Assembly (NCBI RefSeq): GCF_017573545.1 | Contig: NZ_JAGEOK010000009.1 | Location: 248,001 to 312,000, forward strand | DNA: 64,000 nucleotides | Direction: 5' to 3' | Source of the DNA: Actinomadura nitritigenes | GTDB lineage: Bacteria > Actinomycetota > Actinomycetes > Streptosporangiales > Streptosporangiaceae | Shown: positions 52,861 through 62,072 of the stretch, in pieces | Layout: every line of letters begins with the position of its first letter | Numbering within the stretch: the stretch's first letter is position 1 | Program-made: the position numbers and the translations under genes | Notes under the pieces: generated by a model | Seen by the model: the letters and a program-made list of their open reading frames with translations, nothing else | Database searches by the model: none | Told to the model about the DNA's origin: nothing

Positions 52861-52884
52861 CGGCCGAGGTGCCCCGGGATTTGA

Positions 52885-52919
52885 GCGCATCCGAAAAGGG
52901 GGATCCCAGCCGGATGCGC
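52885..52919. terminator. Inverted repeat between hydrolase and P450 genes
   Basis: Perfect 9-bp arms GCGCATCCG and CGGATGCGC are separated by 17 nt that include AAAAGGGGG. It could end the hydrolase transcript or be an operator for the P450 gene 62 bp further on. Confidence 0.5.
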
Positions 52920-52980
52920 CCGCGGAACCTATGATCGCCCACGTGCGGCCGCCGGGCCGCGCGCGGCGAGCGGGAGTGCC

Positions 52981-54147
52981 ATGAGCCATCCTCGGATCGA
53001 CTTCGACCCGTTCGGCGAGCCCCGCCCGGCCGGGACCACCCACGCGATGCTGGACGAACTCCGCGAGCGCTGCCCGGCCTTCCACAGCGGCGCCCGGCAG
53101 GGGTTCTGGGTGCTGACCCGGTACGCCGACATCCTCGCCGCCTACCAGGACACCGCGTCGCACTCCAGCCGGGCCATCGCCGTCAGCGATCCGGACCCGT
53201 CCTACCGGTGGATCCCGGTCATGCTGGACCCGCCCGAGCACACCACCTGGCGGCGGCTGCTGCGCCCGCTGTTCGGCCCGGCCCGCGCCGCCGCGATGGA
53301 GGACGGCGTCCGGCGGCGGTGCGGCGAGCTGATCGACGCGCTGGCCGGCCGGGGGGAGTGCGACTTCGTCACGGACTTCGCCCGCCGCTACCCGACGGCC
53401 GTCTTCCTCGAGTTCATGGGGCTGCCGGTCGACCGGCTGGAGGAGTTCCTGCGGTGGGAGTACGCGATCCTGCACGCGCCTCCGGCGGAGGGCGGGCGCG
53501 CCGAGGCCATGGGCAGCGTGGCGGCGCTGTTCCAGGAGCTGATCGCCGAGCGGCGGCGGGACCCGCGCGACGACGTCGTCAGCGCCGCGCTCGCGTTCGA
53601 GCCGGACGGCCGGCCCGTCACCGACGACGAGCTGCTGCAGCTGTGCACCCTGCTGTTCCTCGCCGGGCTCGACACCGTCGCCGCGCAACTCTCGTACTCG
53701 TTCTGGCACCTCGCCCGCCATGACGCCGACCGGGCCCGGATCACGGCGGAACCCGGCATCGTCCCCGACGCCGTCGAGGAGCTGCTGCGCGCCTACTCCC
53801 TGGTGCTGCCCGCCCGCAAGCGCGTCACGGACGCCGTGTCCCACGGCTGCCCCATGGGCGCGGGCGACATGGTCATGCTGCCGCTCGCAATGGCCAACCG
53901 CGATCCCCGCGTGTTCCCCGACCCGCGGACCGTCGACTTCGAGCGCACGCCCAACCGGCACATCGCCTTCGGCGCCGGACCGCACCGCTGCCTCGGCTCC
54001 CACCTGGCCCGCCTGGAACTGCGCGTCGCCCTGGAGGAGTGGCACCGCCGCATCCCGCATTACCGCGTGCCCGCCGGTGCCCACCCGACCGAGCACGCCA
54101 GCCTCGTCCTGGGCCTGGACACCCTCCCCCTCACCTGGAGCCTCTGA
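52981..54147 (+). CDS. Cytochrome P450
   Basis: 388 residues. Haem-binding loop [10 protein letters not shown] with C337, I-helix oxygen-activation motif AGLDT (228-232) and the K-helix ExxR (E267, R270) are intact, so it should be an active soluble bacterial P450 needing ferredoxin and reductase encoded elsewhere. It lies 119 bp upstream of an aldehyde dehydrogenase gene with a MarR-type operator between, so it may belong to the same catabolic island but has its own promoter. Confidence 0.93.
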   Translation: MSHPRIDFDPFGEPRPAGTTHAMLDELRERCPAFHSGARQGFWVLTRYADILAAYQDTASHSSRAIAVSDPDPSYRWIPVMLDPPEHTTWRRLLRPLFGPARAAAMEDGVRRRCGELIDALAGRGECDFVTDFARRYPTAVFLEFMGLPVDRLEEFLRWEYAILHAPPAEGGRAEAMGSVAALFQELIAERRRDPRDDVVSAALAFEPDGRPVTDDELLQLCTLLFLAGLDTVAAQLSYSFWHLARHDADRARITAEPGIVPDAVEELLRAYSLVLPARKRVTDAVSHGCPMGAGDMVMLPLAMANRDPRVFPDPRTVDFERTPNRHIAFGAGPHRCLGSHLARLELRVALEEWHRRIPHYRVPAGAHPTEHASLVLGLDTLPLTWSL

Positions 54148-54215
54148 CTCCTTCGGTGCCTTGCGGTGCGTCGCCCTCGTGCGGTCGCCCGCGCACGGCC
54201 ACGAAAAAGCTGGGT

Positions 54216-54245
54216 TCTTGATATCTTTGCTCCAAGCTATCTACG
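54216..54245. promoter_or_regulatory. MarR-type operator upstream of the aldehyde dehydrogenase gene
   Basis: CTTGATATCTTTG and CCAAGCTATCTACG are two adjacent copies of an AAGATATCTT-like element. The same element occurs next to the marR gene (56442) and upstream of the aspartate-dehydrogenase-like operon (62901-62944). Confidence 0.6.
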
Positions 54246-54266
54246 GAGCACGGGAGGGCCGAGGCG

Positions 54267-55742
54267 ATGGACGCTGGCGGTGCGGACGAGATCCTGGTCG
54301 GCGGGGTCTGGCGGCGCGGGTCCGGGGCGGAGTTCGCCTCGCTCAGCCCGCTGGACGGGACGGTGATCGCCCGCCTGCACGGCGCGGACGCCGCCGACGT
54401 GGACGAGGCGGTCCGGGCCGGCGCCGCCGCGGCGGCCGACCCCGCCTGGCGCGACCTGCTGCCGCACGAGCGCGCCCGGTTCCTCGTCCGGATCGCCGAC
54501 GGGATCGCCGGCTCGGCCGAGCGGCTGGCGGCGCTCCAGACCCGCGACACCGGCAAGTCGATCAACGAGACGCGGGCGCTGGTGCACAGCGCGCAGGCCA
54601 CGTTCCGCTACTTCGCGGCGGCGCTGGAGACCTTGGAGGAGGACCTCACGCCCTCGCGCGGGCCCTATCTGACCATGAGCGTGCACGAGCCGATCGGCGT
54701 GGTCGGGGCCATCACCCCGTGGAACTCGCCGATCGCCAGCGACGCGCAGAAGATCGCGCCGGCCCTCGCGGCGGGCAACGCGGTCGTGCTGAAGCCGGCC
54801 GAGTGGACCCCGCTGGTGGCGCTCGCCCTCGGCCGGGTGATCGAGGAGGCCGGGCTGCCGGCCGGGCTGCTGTCGGTCCTGCCCGGACCGGGCGGCGTCA
54901 CCGGCGACGCGGTCGTCCGGCATCCCGGCGTCGGCAAGGTGTCGTTCACCGGCGGCACCGCCACCGGGCGGGCCATCGGCGCGGTCGCCGCGGAGAAGAT
55001 CATGCCGGTCTCGCTGGAGCTGGGCGGGAAGTCCCCGACGATCGTGTTCCCCGACGCCGACCTGGAGCGGACCGTCGCGGGCCTGCTGTTCGGCGTCTTC
55101 TCCTCGTCGGGGCAGAGCTGCATCGCCGGCTCGCGCGTCTTCGTCCACTCCTCGGTGTACCGGCAGGTCGTCGACGAGCTCGTGGCGCGCGCCGGGCGGC
55201 TCCGCGTCGGGCCCGGGACCGACCCGGCGACGCAGGTCGCGCCGCTGGTGACGCACGCCCATCGGGACCGGGTCGCCGGGATGGTCGAGCGGGCCCGCGG
55301 GGAAGGGGCGCGGGTGCTGTGCGGCGGGCGGGCGCCGGAGGGCGCGGCGTGGTCACGGGGCGCCTACTATCTGCCGACGATCCTGGACGGGCTCCCGAAC
55401 GGCTCGGCCACCTGCCAGGAGGAGATCTTCGGGCCCGTCCTCGCGGCGCTGCCGTTCGACGACGAGGACGACCTGATCGCGCAGGCCAACGACTCGGTCT
55501 ACGGGCTGGCCTGCGGGATCTGGACCCGCGACTACCGGCGGGCCTGGCGCGTCGCCCGGCGGATCGAGGCGGGCACGGTCTGGATCAACACCTACAAGCA
55601 GTTCAGCATCTCGACGCCGTTCGGCGGCATGAAGGCCAGCGGCATCGGCCGTGAGAAGGGCCGCGAGGGGATCCTCGCCTACGCGCGGCAGAAGAGCGTG
55701 TACTGGGACCTGGCGGAGGAGCCGCTCCCCTGGGCCTCGTGA
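54267..55742 (+). CDS. Aldehyde dehydrogenase
   Basis: 491 residues. Catalytic Cys C285 in GQSC, general base E251 in LELGGKSP, oxyanion N153 in PWNSP and NAD-binding FTGG (227-230) are all present, so it is an active NAD(P)-dependent enzyme converting an aldehyde to an acid. It precedes marR and is preceded by MarR-like operators, so it is very likely induced with the importer and the zinc dehydrogenase. The substrate may be a semialdehyde; not determinable. Confidence 0.93.
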   Translation: MDAGGADEILVGGVWRRGSGAEFASLSPLDGTVIARLHGADAADVDEAVRAGAAAAADPAWRDLLPHERARFLVRIADGIAGSAERLAALQTRDTGKSINETRALVHSAQATFRYFAAALETLEEDLTPSRGPYLTMSVHEPIGVVGAITPWNSPIASDAQKIAPALAAGNAVVLKPAEWTPLVALALGRVIEEAGLPAGLLSVLPGPGGVTGDAVVRHPGVGKVSFTGGTATGRAIGAVAAEKIMPVSLELGGKSPTIVFPDADLERTVAGLLFGVFSSSGQSCIAGSRVFVHSSVYRQVVDELVARAGRLRVGPGTDPATQVAPLVTHAHRDRVAGMVERARGEGARVLCGGRAPEGAAWSRGAYYLPTILDGLPNGSATCQEEIFGPVLAALPFDDEDDLIAQANDSVYGLACGIWTRDYRRAWRVARRIEAGTVWINTYKQFSISTPFGGMKASGIGREKGREGILAYARQKSVYWDLAEEPLPWAS

Positions 55743-55764
55743 GCGACAGGGCCTTGTGAGCGGC

Positions 55765-55789
55765 AGGGCCCCGTGAGGAACGGGGCCCT
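55765..55789. terminator. Hairpin between ALDH and marR genes
   Basis: AGGGCCCCGT and ACGGGGCCCT form a perfect 10-bp stem with a 5-nt loop between the convergent ALDH and marR genes. Confidence 0.6.
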
Positions 55790-55814
55790 CGTGAGGAGCG
55801 GCGCCTCCCGGACG

Positions 55815-56378
55815 TCAGGCGGAGGTGCGGGACGAGCGGCGCGGGCGGCGCGGCGGGGCGACGGCACGGCCGGCGACGGCGGACTCGATGGACCGCTGCA
55901 GCAGGAGCAGGCCGTCGATGACCCGTGCGCGCTGCTCCGCCGACAGCCCGGCGAGCAGGGTCTCCTCGTTCGCCAGGTGGCGGGCGAACACGTCGTCGAT
56001 GAGGCCGAGGCCGGCCTGCGTCAGCTCGGCGAACATCACCCGCCGGTCGTGCGGGTGGGGGCTGCGGCGGATGAGGCCCTGCCGTTCGAGCGCGTCCAGC
56101 CGGCCGGTCATCGCGCCGCTGGACAGCAGCGAGGACTCGGCGAGCTCGGACGGCGTCTTGCGGTAGGGCGGGCCGCCGCGGCGCAGGTTGGCCAGCACGT
56201 CGAAGGACTTCGGCGTCAGGTCGTACGGGGCGAGGAACGCCTCGAGCTCCTGGCGGGAGATTTCGGCGACGTGGCGGAGGCGGCCGAAGACGCCGATCGG
56301 CGAGGCGTCGAGGTCCGGGCGCTCGCGGCGCCAGTCGTCCAATGCCTTCCCGACCGTGTCCGTTGCACCGTCGTCCAT
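55815..56378 (-). CDS. MarR-family transcriptional regulator
   Basis: 187 residues from ATG 56378 (MDDGATDTVGKALDDW), which places a normal dimerisation helix before the wHTH. The winged helix reads KTPSELAESSLLSSGAMTGRLDALERQGLIRRSPHPHDRRVMFAELT with the DxR wing. The C-terminus is Arg/Pro-rich. It is divergent from the ABC importer operon across a region with a perfect CAAGATATCTTG palindrome. The same element precedes two other transcription units, so it probably represses the whole catabolic island until an aromatic or acidic ligand binds. Confidence 0.9.
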   Translation of the reverse strand: MDDGATDTVGKALDDWRRERPDLDASPIGVFGRLRHVAEISRQELEAFLAPYDLTPKSFDVLANLRRGGPPYRKTPSELAESSLLSSGAMTGRLDALERQGLIRRSPHPHDRRVMFAELTQAGLGLIDDVFARHLANEETLLAGLSAEQRARVIDGLLLLQRSIESAVAGRAVAPPRRPRRSSRTSA

Positions 56379-56441
56379 TGCACCGTCCGTGGGGTGAGAG
56401 TGGGGCGGGTCCGTGGGAGCCGTCCGAAACAATAGCGGAAC

Positions 56442-56453
56442 CAAGATATCTTG
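56442..56453. promoter_or_regulatory. MarR operator in the marR/importer intergenic region
   Basis: CAAGATATCTTG is a perfect 12-bp palindrome 64 bp upstream of marR. A weaker copy (CCCAGATACTTCGG) follows at 56471-56484 on the importer side. Both lie in an AT-rich window suited to divergent promoters. Confidence 0.72.
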
Positions 56454-56597
56454 ACACAAGTAATTTAGGTCCCAGATACTTCGGGGCGAACCACCTGCCG
56501 CCGAGCCCCCGGCGGGACACCGCTCGGACGGCCGCGCGCACCGCCCACGGACGGCCCCCAGCCCGCGCCGCCGAGCCAGCTTTCACACGAGGTCACG

Positions 56598-57683
56598 ATG
56601 CACATACCTTTCGCCGCGGTCCGCAAGGCCCGCCGGAGCCGCCAGGGCCGCCGGGCCCTTTCCGGCGCCGCCCTGGCGCTGACGGCGGCACTCGCCCTCT
56701 CGGCATGCGGGGACTCGAAGCCGGAGAAGGACGCCTCCGGACGCACGAAGGTCACCGTCCGCACCGACGTCTTCTACACCGGCGCCGTGCTGCCCCTCAT
56801 CGTCGGCGTGCAGAAGGGCATCTACGCCAAGCACGGCCTCAACGTCACGCTCAACCCGGGGAAGGGGTCGGCGACCACCCTGCAGACGGTCGCCAACGGC
56901 TCGGACGACATCGGCTACGCCGACGCCGGCGCGCTGGTGCAGGCCGTCGGCAAGCACATGCCGGTGAAGATGGTCGCCGGGATGGTGCAGAGGTCGCCGC
57001 TGGCGATCTTCGCGCGGAAGGGCTCCGGCATCACCGGCGCCAAGGACCTGGCGGGCAAGACCGCCGGCTTCACCGCCGGCTCCGCGCCCGAGACGGTCTT
57101 CCCCGCGTTCGCCAAGGCCACCGGCCTCGACCCGGACTCGGTCAAGCTCAACAAGGTCGACGTGCCGACCCGCGACAGCCTGTTCGTCCAGGGCAAGACG
57201 CAGTTCACCTTCGGGCTCCTCAACGTCACCGAGCCGAACATGAAGGTCAAGTGCAAGTGCGACCTGTCCGTCCTCGGCTACGCCGACTCCGGCCTCGACG
57301 TGCTCAGCTCCGGCATCGTGACCTCGAAGAAGTTCGCCGACGGCGACGGCGGCACGCTGCGCAGGTTCCTCGCCGCGACGGCCGAGGCGGTGCAGGCGAC
57401 CAACGCCGACACCGACGCGGCGGTGGAGTCCTTCTTCTCGTTCGTGAAGACGACCAGCCTGTCCAAGGAGGTCGTCAAGCAGCAGTGGCTGGCGTCCGCG
57501 AAGCTGCTCACCACCGACCGGACCAAGGGCCAGCCGTTCGGCTGCACCTCCACCGACGACTGGAAGAGCACCATCCGGGTGATGGAGCAGTACGGCGGCG
57601 TCGACCCCGGCAAGATCACCCCGGCGGACGCCGCGAGCAACGCCTTCCTGTCCGGCTGCTCCGACGCGTTCGGAGGGAAGTAG
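56598..57683 (+). CDS. NMT1/THI5-type ABC transporter substrate-binding lipoprotein
   Basis: 361 residues. A lipoprotein signal with lipobox LSAC (C37) follows an Arg-rich start and a hydrophobic helix. The body is a periplasmic-binding-type NMT1 domain (VFYTGAVLPLIVGVQKGIYAKHGLNVTL, then GYADAGALVQAVGKHMPVKMV). These proteins capture small molecules such as sulfonates, aromatic acids or pyrimidines and hand them to a permease. It is the first gene of an operon with the ATPase, permease and zinc dehydrogenase, all with short or overlapping junctions. Confidence 0.9.
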   Translation: MHIPFAAVRKARRSRQGRRALSGAALALTAALALSACGDSKPEKDASGRTKVTVRTDVFYTGAVLPLIVGVQKGIYAKHGLNVTLNPGKGSATTLQTVANGSDDIGYADAGALVQAVGKHMPVKMVAGMVQRSPLAIFARKGSGITGAKDLAGKTAGFTAGSAPETVFPAFAKATGLDPDSVKLNKVDVPTRDSLFVQGKTQFTFGLLNVTEPNMKVKCKCDLSVLGYADSGLDVLSSGIVTSKKFADGDGGTLRRFLAATAEAVQATNADTDAAVESFFSFVKTTSLSKEVVKQQWLASAKLLTTDRTKGQPFGCTSTDDWKSTIRVMEQYGGVDPGKITPADAASNAFLSGCSDAFGGK

Positions 57684-57686
57684 CCG

Positions 57687-58469
57687 ATGGCCGGCGCGAC
57701 CGCCCCCTTCATCGAGTTCGACCGGTTCACCAAGTCCTTCGACGCGGTGACCGCGGTCAGCGAGATGTCCTTCGGGCTCGAGCGCGGCGAGTTCCTCGCC
57801 ATCGTCGGGCCGAGCGGCTGCGGCAAGAGCACCCTGCTGATGGCCCTCGCCGGGCTGACCCAGCCGTCCACCGGCCAGGTGCGGGTGCAGGGCGAACCGG
57901 TCCTCAAGCCCTACACCGACCTCGGGTTCGTCTTCCAGAGCGCGGAGCTGCTGCCCTGGCGGACGGCGCTGCAGAACGTCCTGCTGCAGAGCGAGATCCG
58001 CCGCGCGCCCCGGCAGGAGGCCGAGCGGCGCGCCCGCGAACTGCTCGGGCAGGTCGGGCTCGGCGGGTTCGAGGACGCCTACCCCGACGAGCTGTCCGGC
58101 GGCATGCAGCAGCGCGTGGCGCTGTGCCGGGCGCTGCTGCACGACCCGCAGATCCTGGTGATGGACGAGCCGTTCGGCGCGCTCGACGCGCTCACCCGCG
58201 ACCAGATCCAGATCGACCTGCAGCGGATGTGGATGGAGCGCCGCAAGACGGTCGTCTTCGTCACCCACAGCATCGACGAGGCCGTCTTCCTCGCCGACCG
58301 GGTCCTGGTGTTCTCGCCGCGCCCGGCCCGCATCGCGGCCGAGTTCCGGGTGCCGCTGGAGCGCCCCCGGCACCTGAGCGCGCGGACCGGCCGGGAGTTC
58401 ACCGACCTCGTCGGCGAGATCCGCGGCGTCTTCGAGAACCTCGGCGTCCTGAGGGAGGAGCCCAAGTGA
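57687..58469 (+). CDS. ABC transporter ATPase (SsuB/TauB-like)
   Basis: 260 residues. Walker A GPSGCGKST (41-49), Q-loop FVFQSAELLPW, signature LSGGMQQRVALCRALLHDP, Walker B ILVMDEPFGALD and H-loop VTHSIDEAVFLADRV are all intact. It energises uptake with the adjacent binding protein and permease. Confidence 0.95.
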   Translation: MAGATAPFIEFDRFTKSFDAVTAVSEMSFGLERGEFLAIVGPSGCGKSTLLMALAGLTQPSTGQVRVQGEPVLKPYTDLGFVFQSAELLPWRTALQNVLLQSEIRRAPRQEAERRARELLGQVGLGGFEDAYPDELSGGMQQRVALCRALLHDPQILVMDEPFGALDALTRDQIQIDLQRMWMERRKTVVFVTHSIDEAVFLADRVLVFSPRPARIAAEFRVPLERPRHLSARTGREFTDLVGEIRGVFENLGVLREEPK

Positions 58470-59386
58470 GCGGCACGGTGCGGTCCAAGCACGCCCGGAA
58501 GGGGACGGGGCCGGGACCTGCGGGCGGCGGGGCGAAGCCGTCCGCCCCGGAGCGTCCCGCCGCGCGGGGCCGGGCGGCCCGGCGCCCCGCGGGGAAGCGG
58601 TTCCTGGAGTCCCGCGTCGCCGACTGGGTGCTGCCGCTGGTCCTCGTGGCGATCATCGTCGCGGTGTGGCAGGCCGTCTGCTCGTCCGGCGCGGTGGAGG
58701 AGTACGTGCTCCCCGCGCCCGGCGACGTCGTGCGGAAGATGTTCGGCGACTTCGGCACGTTCGCCGACCAGTCGGTGCCGACCATCGTGGCGATCTTCGC
58801 CGGGTTCGCGCTGGCCGTGGTGGTCGCGCTGCCCATCGCGGTCGCCATGGTCTACAGCGGCGTCGCGCGGCGCGCGATCTACCCGCTGCTGATCATCGCG
58901 CAGGTGGTGCCCAAGGTGGCGATCGCGCCGCTGTTCATCATCTGGTTCGGCTTCGGCCAGCTGCCGAAGGTGCTGATGGTCGCGCTGATCTGCTTCTTCC
59001 CCGTGGTCATCGACTCGCTCGTCGGCTTCCGGGCGGCCCGGCCGGAGAGCCTGATGCTGGTCCGGTCGATGGGCGCGAGCCGCTGGCAGGCGTTCTGGAA
59101 GATCCGCTGGCCGTGGGCCCTGCCGAGCATCTTCGCGGGCGTCAAGGTCGGCATCACCCTCGCCGTCGTCGGCGCGGTGGTGGCCGAGTTCGTCGGCGCC
59201 GACAAGGGCCTCGGCGTCCTGCTGATGACCGCGCGCGGCGACATGGACAGCCTGACGGTGTTCGCGTCGATCGCCTGGCTGACGGTGATCGGGTTCGTGC
59301 TGTTCGTCCTCGTGGAGGTGCTGGAGCGGGTCCTGGTGCCGGGCAAGCGCGGCGGGCGCTCGCACGAGGCGTCGGGGTCGCTGTGA
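58466..59386 (+). CDS. ABC transporter permease (SsuC/TauC-like)
   Basis: 306 residues from GTG 58466, overlapping the ATPase stop in GTGA. After an Arg/Pro-rich N-terminal 45 residues come six predicted helices and the EAA-like loop (RPESLMLVRSMGASRWQAFWKIRWPWALPSI) that contacts the ATPase. The stop overlaps the GTG start of the zinc dehydrogenase (GTGA). Confidence 0.93.
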   Translation: MSGTVRSKHARKGTGPGPAGGGAKPSAPERPAARGRAARRPAGKRFLESRVADWVLPLVLVAIIVAVWQAVCSSGAVEEYVLPAPGDVVRKMFGDFGTFADQSVPTIVAIFAGFALAVVVALPIAVAMVYSGVARRAIYPLLIIAQVVPKVAIAPLFIIWFGFGQLPKVLMVALICFFPVVIDSLVGFRAARPESLMLVRSMGASRWQAFWKIRWPWALPSIFAGVKVGITLAVVGAVVAEFVGADKGLGVLLMTARGDMDSLTVFASIAWLTVIGFVLFVLVEVLERVLVPGKRGGRSHEASGSL

Positions 59387-60597
59387 CCGGGGCCGGACCG
59401 TCCGGCGGGCAAGCGTCCCCGAACGGGACGCAGCGCGCCGTCGTGTACGCCGGGCCGGGACGCGCGGTGGTGGGCGAGGCGCCGATGCCCGCCCTGGAGA
59501 CCCGGGCGGCGCCCGGCGTGCTGCCGCGCCGCTGCGACCACGGCGCGATCGTGCGGACGCTGGCGACCTGCGTCTGCGGGTCCGACCTGCACACGCTGCA
59601 CGGGCCGGGCGCCGCCGAGGGCATGGTGCTCGGGCACGAGCTGACCGGCGTCGTCGTCGAGACGGGCCGGGACGTGGAGCGTGTCAGGGTCGGCGACGTG
59701 TGCTCGGTGCCGTTCAACGTCGCCTGCGGGCGGTGCGCGAACTGCCGGGCCGGGCTGACCGGGCACTGCCTGCGCACGAACCCGTCCCGGCCCGGCGCCA
59801 CCTACGGGATGGGCGAGGGCTTCGGCGGATGGGCCGGCATGCAGGCCGAGTACGCGCTGGTCCCCTACGCGGACTTCAACCTCCACGTCTTCGACGACGC
59901 CGACCGCGCCCGCGAGCGGCTGCTGGACGTCGCCATGATCGGCGACATCCTGCCCACCGGCTACCACGCGGCCCGCTCGGCGGGCGTCGGCCCCGGCTCC
60001 ACCGTCTACGTCGCCGGGGCCGGGCCGGTCGGCCTCGCCTCGGCGGTCGCGTGCCGGATGCTCGGCGCCGCCGCCGTGATCGTCGGCGACCTCAACGCCG
60101 AGCGGCTCGCGCACGCCCGCGCCGCCGGGTTCGCCGCCGCGGACCTGGCGGCCGGGGAGCTGCCCGAGATCGTCGCCGAGACCGTCGGCGTCCCGTACGT
60201 GGACGCGGGCATCGACTGCGTCGGCGTCTCCGACGCGACGGTCGCGGCGGCCGGAGCCGGCGGCGGGACGCCCGTCGCGGCGGCGCTCAACGACGTCATC
60301 GGGGTGGTGCGCCACGGCGGCGCCGTCTCCGTCGCGGGCGTGTACCCGGCGGGCGCCCCCGGTGCGCGTCCGCCCCTGGGCGTCTGGCTCGGCGGCATCT
60401 GGTCCAAGGCCATCACGGTCAGCTCCGGCGCGACGCCCGTCCGGCGCTACCAGGACGAGCTCGCCGCCGCCGTGCTGCTCGGCGGGGTCGGCATCGCGGA
60501 CGCCGTCCGCGCCACGGCCGTCCCGCTGGAGCAGGGCGCCGACGCCTACGAGCAGTCCATGGCGGGCGCGGGCCGCAAGTTCGTCCTCGTCCCGTGA
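59383..60597 (+). CDS. Zinc-dependent alcohol dehydrogenase, glutathione-independent formaldehyde dehydrogenase-like
   Basis: 404 residues. Catalytic zinc ligands in TCVCGSDLH and GHE, a structural-zinc cysteine cluster (CGRCANCRAGLTGHC), and the NAD motif GAGPVG. The stretch GGWAGMQAEYALVPYADFNLHVF is typical of formaldehyde-dismutase or glutathione-independent formaldehyde dehydrogenases. Coupled (GTGA) to the ABC permease, it likely oxidises an imported alcohol or an aldehyde adduct, feeding the ALDH upstream. Confidence 0.9.
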   Translation: MTGAGPSGGQASPNGTQRAVVYAGPGRAVVGEAPMPALETRAAPGVLPRRCDHGAIVRTLATCVCGSDLHTLHGPGAAEGMVLGHELTGVVVETGRDVERVRVGDVCSVPFNVACGRCANCRAGLTGHCLRTNPSRPGATYGMGEGFGGWAGMQAEYALVPYADFNLHVFDDADRARERLLDVAMIGDILPTGYHAARSAGVGPGSTVYVAGAGPVGLASAVACRMLGAAAVIVGDLNAERLAHARAAGFAAADLAAGELPEIVAETVGVPYVDAGIDCVGVSDATVAAAGAGGGTPVAAALNDVIGVVRHGGAVSVAGVYPAGAPGARPPLGVWLGGIWSKAITVSSGATPVRRYQDELAAAVLLGGVGIADAVRATAVPLEQGADAYEQSMAGAGRKFVLVP

Positions 60598-60635
60598 GGG
60601 GCGCGCCCGCCGGCCCCAGACACCCCTGCGACACG

Positions 60636-60669
60636 ACGGCGCCGGGACCGATATCGGTCCCGGCGCCGT
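60636..60669. terminator. Terminator of the importer/dehydrogenase operon
   Basis: A perfect 34-bp palindrome (arms beginning ACGGCGCCGG, centre GATATC) lies 39 bp after the zinc dehydrogenase stop, between convergent operons. It is one of the longest perfect dyads in the window. Confidence 0.75.
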
Positions 60670-60707
60670 TCGTCGTTCCCCGTTCGCGGCGGCCGCCTCC
60701 AACGGAA

Positions 60708-60743
60708 AGGTCCCGGTCCCGGGGGCTTCCGGGACCGGGACCT
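60708..60743 (-). terminator. Terminator of the cupin operon
   Basis: Perfect 15-bp arms (AGGTCCCGGTCCCGG and its complement) with a 6-nt loop, 11 bp downstream of the cupin stop on the minus strand, followed by a short T run (TTTCC) in that direction. Confidence 0.78.
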
Positions 60744-60753
60744 GCCCGGACGC

Positions 60754-61266
60754 TCAACCGCGCGTGACGCCGTGCATCGGGGAGGTGGGCGGGTAGGTGG
60801 GGAGCTGCGGCTTCTGCGTGCCGATGACCACGCAGAACAGCGCCTCGCCCTCGCCGACGTTGCGCAGGCTCCGCGGCACGCCCGCCGGGACCCGGATGAG
60901 GTCGCGGTAGCCGAGCACGCGGCTGGCCGTCCGGGTGCCGTCCTCGACGTCGTGCACGGAGACCTCCAGCTCGCCCTCCAGGACGAAGAAGACCTCCTCC
61001 ACGTCGTGGTGGGTGTGCTCCGGGCCGACGCCGCCGACGGGGAGCCGCATGTTCGAGAACGTGAAGTGCTCGGACGGCAGGATCCGCGCGTCGGTCTCGT
61101 GGTTCCCGGTCGCGCCGGACCCGATGTAGCGGATCTGGGCGCGGCGGAACTCGTCCCCGGCCGTGGCCTGGAAGGCGAGCGTGTCCCAGTCCTCGTAACG
61201 GCTTTCGCGGCTCGCGATGCAGGAGTCGATGAGCTGGTCCAGATCGGTGGCGGTCTTCTCGGTCAT
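60754..61266 (-). CDS. Cupin-domain protein
   Basis: 170 residues from ATG 61266, with AGGAG 8 nt upstream and an ATGA overlap with the hydrolase stop. Cupin motif 1 is clear (PEHTHHDVEEVFFVLEGELEVSVHD, His/His/Glu metal ligands), and motif 2 follows around LGYRDLIRVPAGVPRSLRNVGEG. It may be a metal-dependent dioxygenase, isomerase or sugar-type enzyme; the reaction is not determinable. Last gene of the three-gene minus-strand operon. Confidence 0.85.
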   Translation of the reverse strand: MTEKTATDLDQLIDSCIASRESRYEDWDTLAFQATAGDEFRRAQIRYIGSGATGNHETDARILPSEHFTFSNMRLPVGGVGPEHTHHDVEEVFFVLEGELEVSVHDVEDGTRTASRVLGYRDLIRVPAGVPRSLRNVGEGEALFCVVIGTQKPQLPTYPPTSPMHGVTRG

Positions 61267-62072
61267 GATGGGTTCTCCTCTGCTTGTGAACGGGGGGCAA
61301 GGAAGTCGCGCACGGCGTCGGCGAACGCCTCGGGCCGCTCCTGGTGGGCCAGGTGGCCCGCCCCCGGGATCTCGGCGTACCGGGCCCCGGGGACGGCGCC
61401 CGCGATGAGCCGGCTCTCCGCCGGAGGGCAGACCGCGTCGTGCTCTCCCACGAGCACGAGGGTCGGAGCGGTGATCCGGGCGAACGCGTCCCCGTGGTCG
61501 GTGGCGGCCATCGACTCGGCCGCGTGGCCGTAGCCGGGCAGGCGGATCGCGGCGGCCATCGCCTCGGCGACGCGCGCGACGTCCGCGGGAGGCGCGCCCG
61601 GGGAGAGCAGCCGCGGCGCGCGGGCGCGGGCGAACTCCGCCGCGCCGCGCTCGGCCAGTTCGGCGGCGCGTGCCCGCATGGCCGCGGCCTTCGCGGGTGC
61701 GGTGCCGGAGCCGCGGGTGGAGTCGGCGAGGACGAGGGCGTCCAGCCGGTCCGGGTGGCGCAGCGCGAACCGGGTCGCGATCACGCCGCCCCAAGAGGTG
61801 CCGAGGACGCTCGCGCGGGCGATCCCGAGCGCGTCCAGGACGCCGGCGGCGGCGTCGGCGTACCCGTCCATGCCGGGTGGTCCGGGCGGGTCGTCGGACG
61901 CGGCGTAGCCGGGCGCGTCCCAGGCGATGACGCGCAGCCGCCCGGCGAGCAGGCGGCTCAGCGCGTCGAAACCGGCGCCGCTGGAGCCGATGCCGTGCAG
62001 GCACAGGACCGGCGGCGCGTCGCCGCCCGCGTCGCGCACCGCGATCCCGCCGACCATCGCGGGCCGGTTCAC
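61263..62072 (-). CDS. Alpha/beta hydrolase
   Basis: 269 residues from GTG 62072, which overlaps the stop of the preceding gene (GTGA); GTG 62084 and ATG 62057 are alternatives. Oxyanion HGIG, nucleophile elbow GTSWGG (serine), catalytic acid in VGEHDAV and His in GAGHLAHQERPEAF. Resembles hydrolases of aromatic meta-cleavage pathways, but no ring-cleaving dioxygenase other than the cupin is present. Confidence 0.87.
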   Translation of the reverse strand: MNRPAMVGGIAVRDAGGDAPPVLCLHGIGSSGAGFDALSRLLAGRLRVIAWDAPGYAASDDPPGPPGMDGYADAAAGVLDALGIARASVLGTSWGGVIATRFALRHPDRLDALVLADSTRGSGTAPAKAAAMRARAAELAERGAAEFARARAPRLLSPGAPPADVARVAEAMAAAIRLPGYGHAAESMAATDHGDAFARITAPTLVLVGEHDAVCPPAESRLIAGAVPGARYAEIPGAGHLAHQERPEAFADAVRDFLAPRSQAEENPS

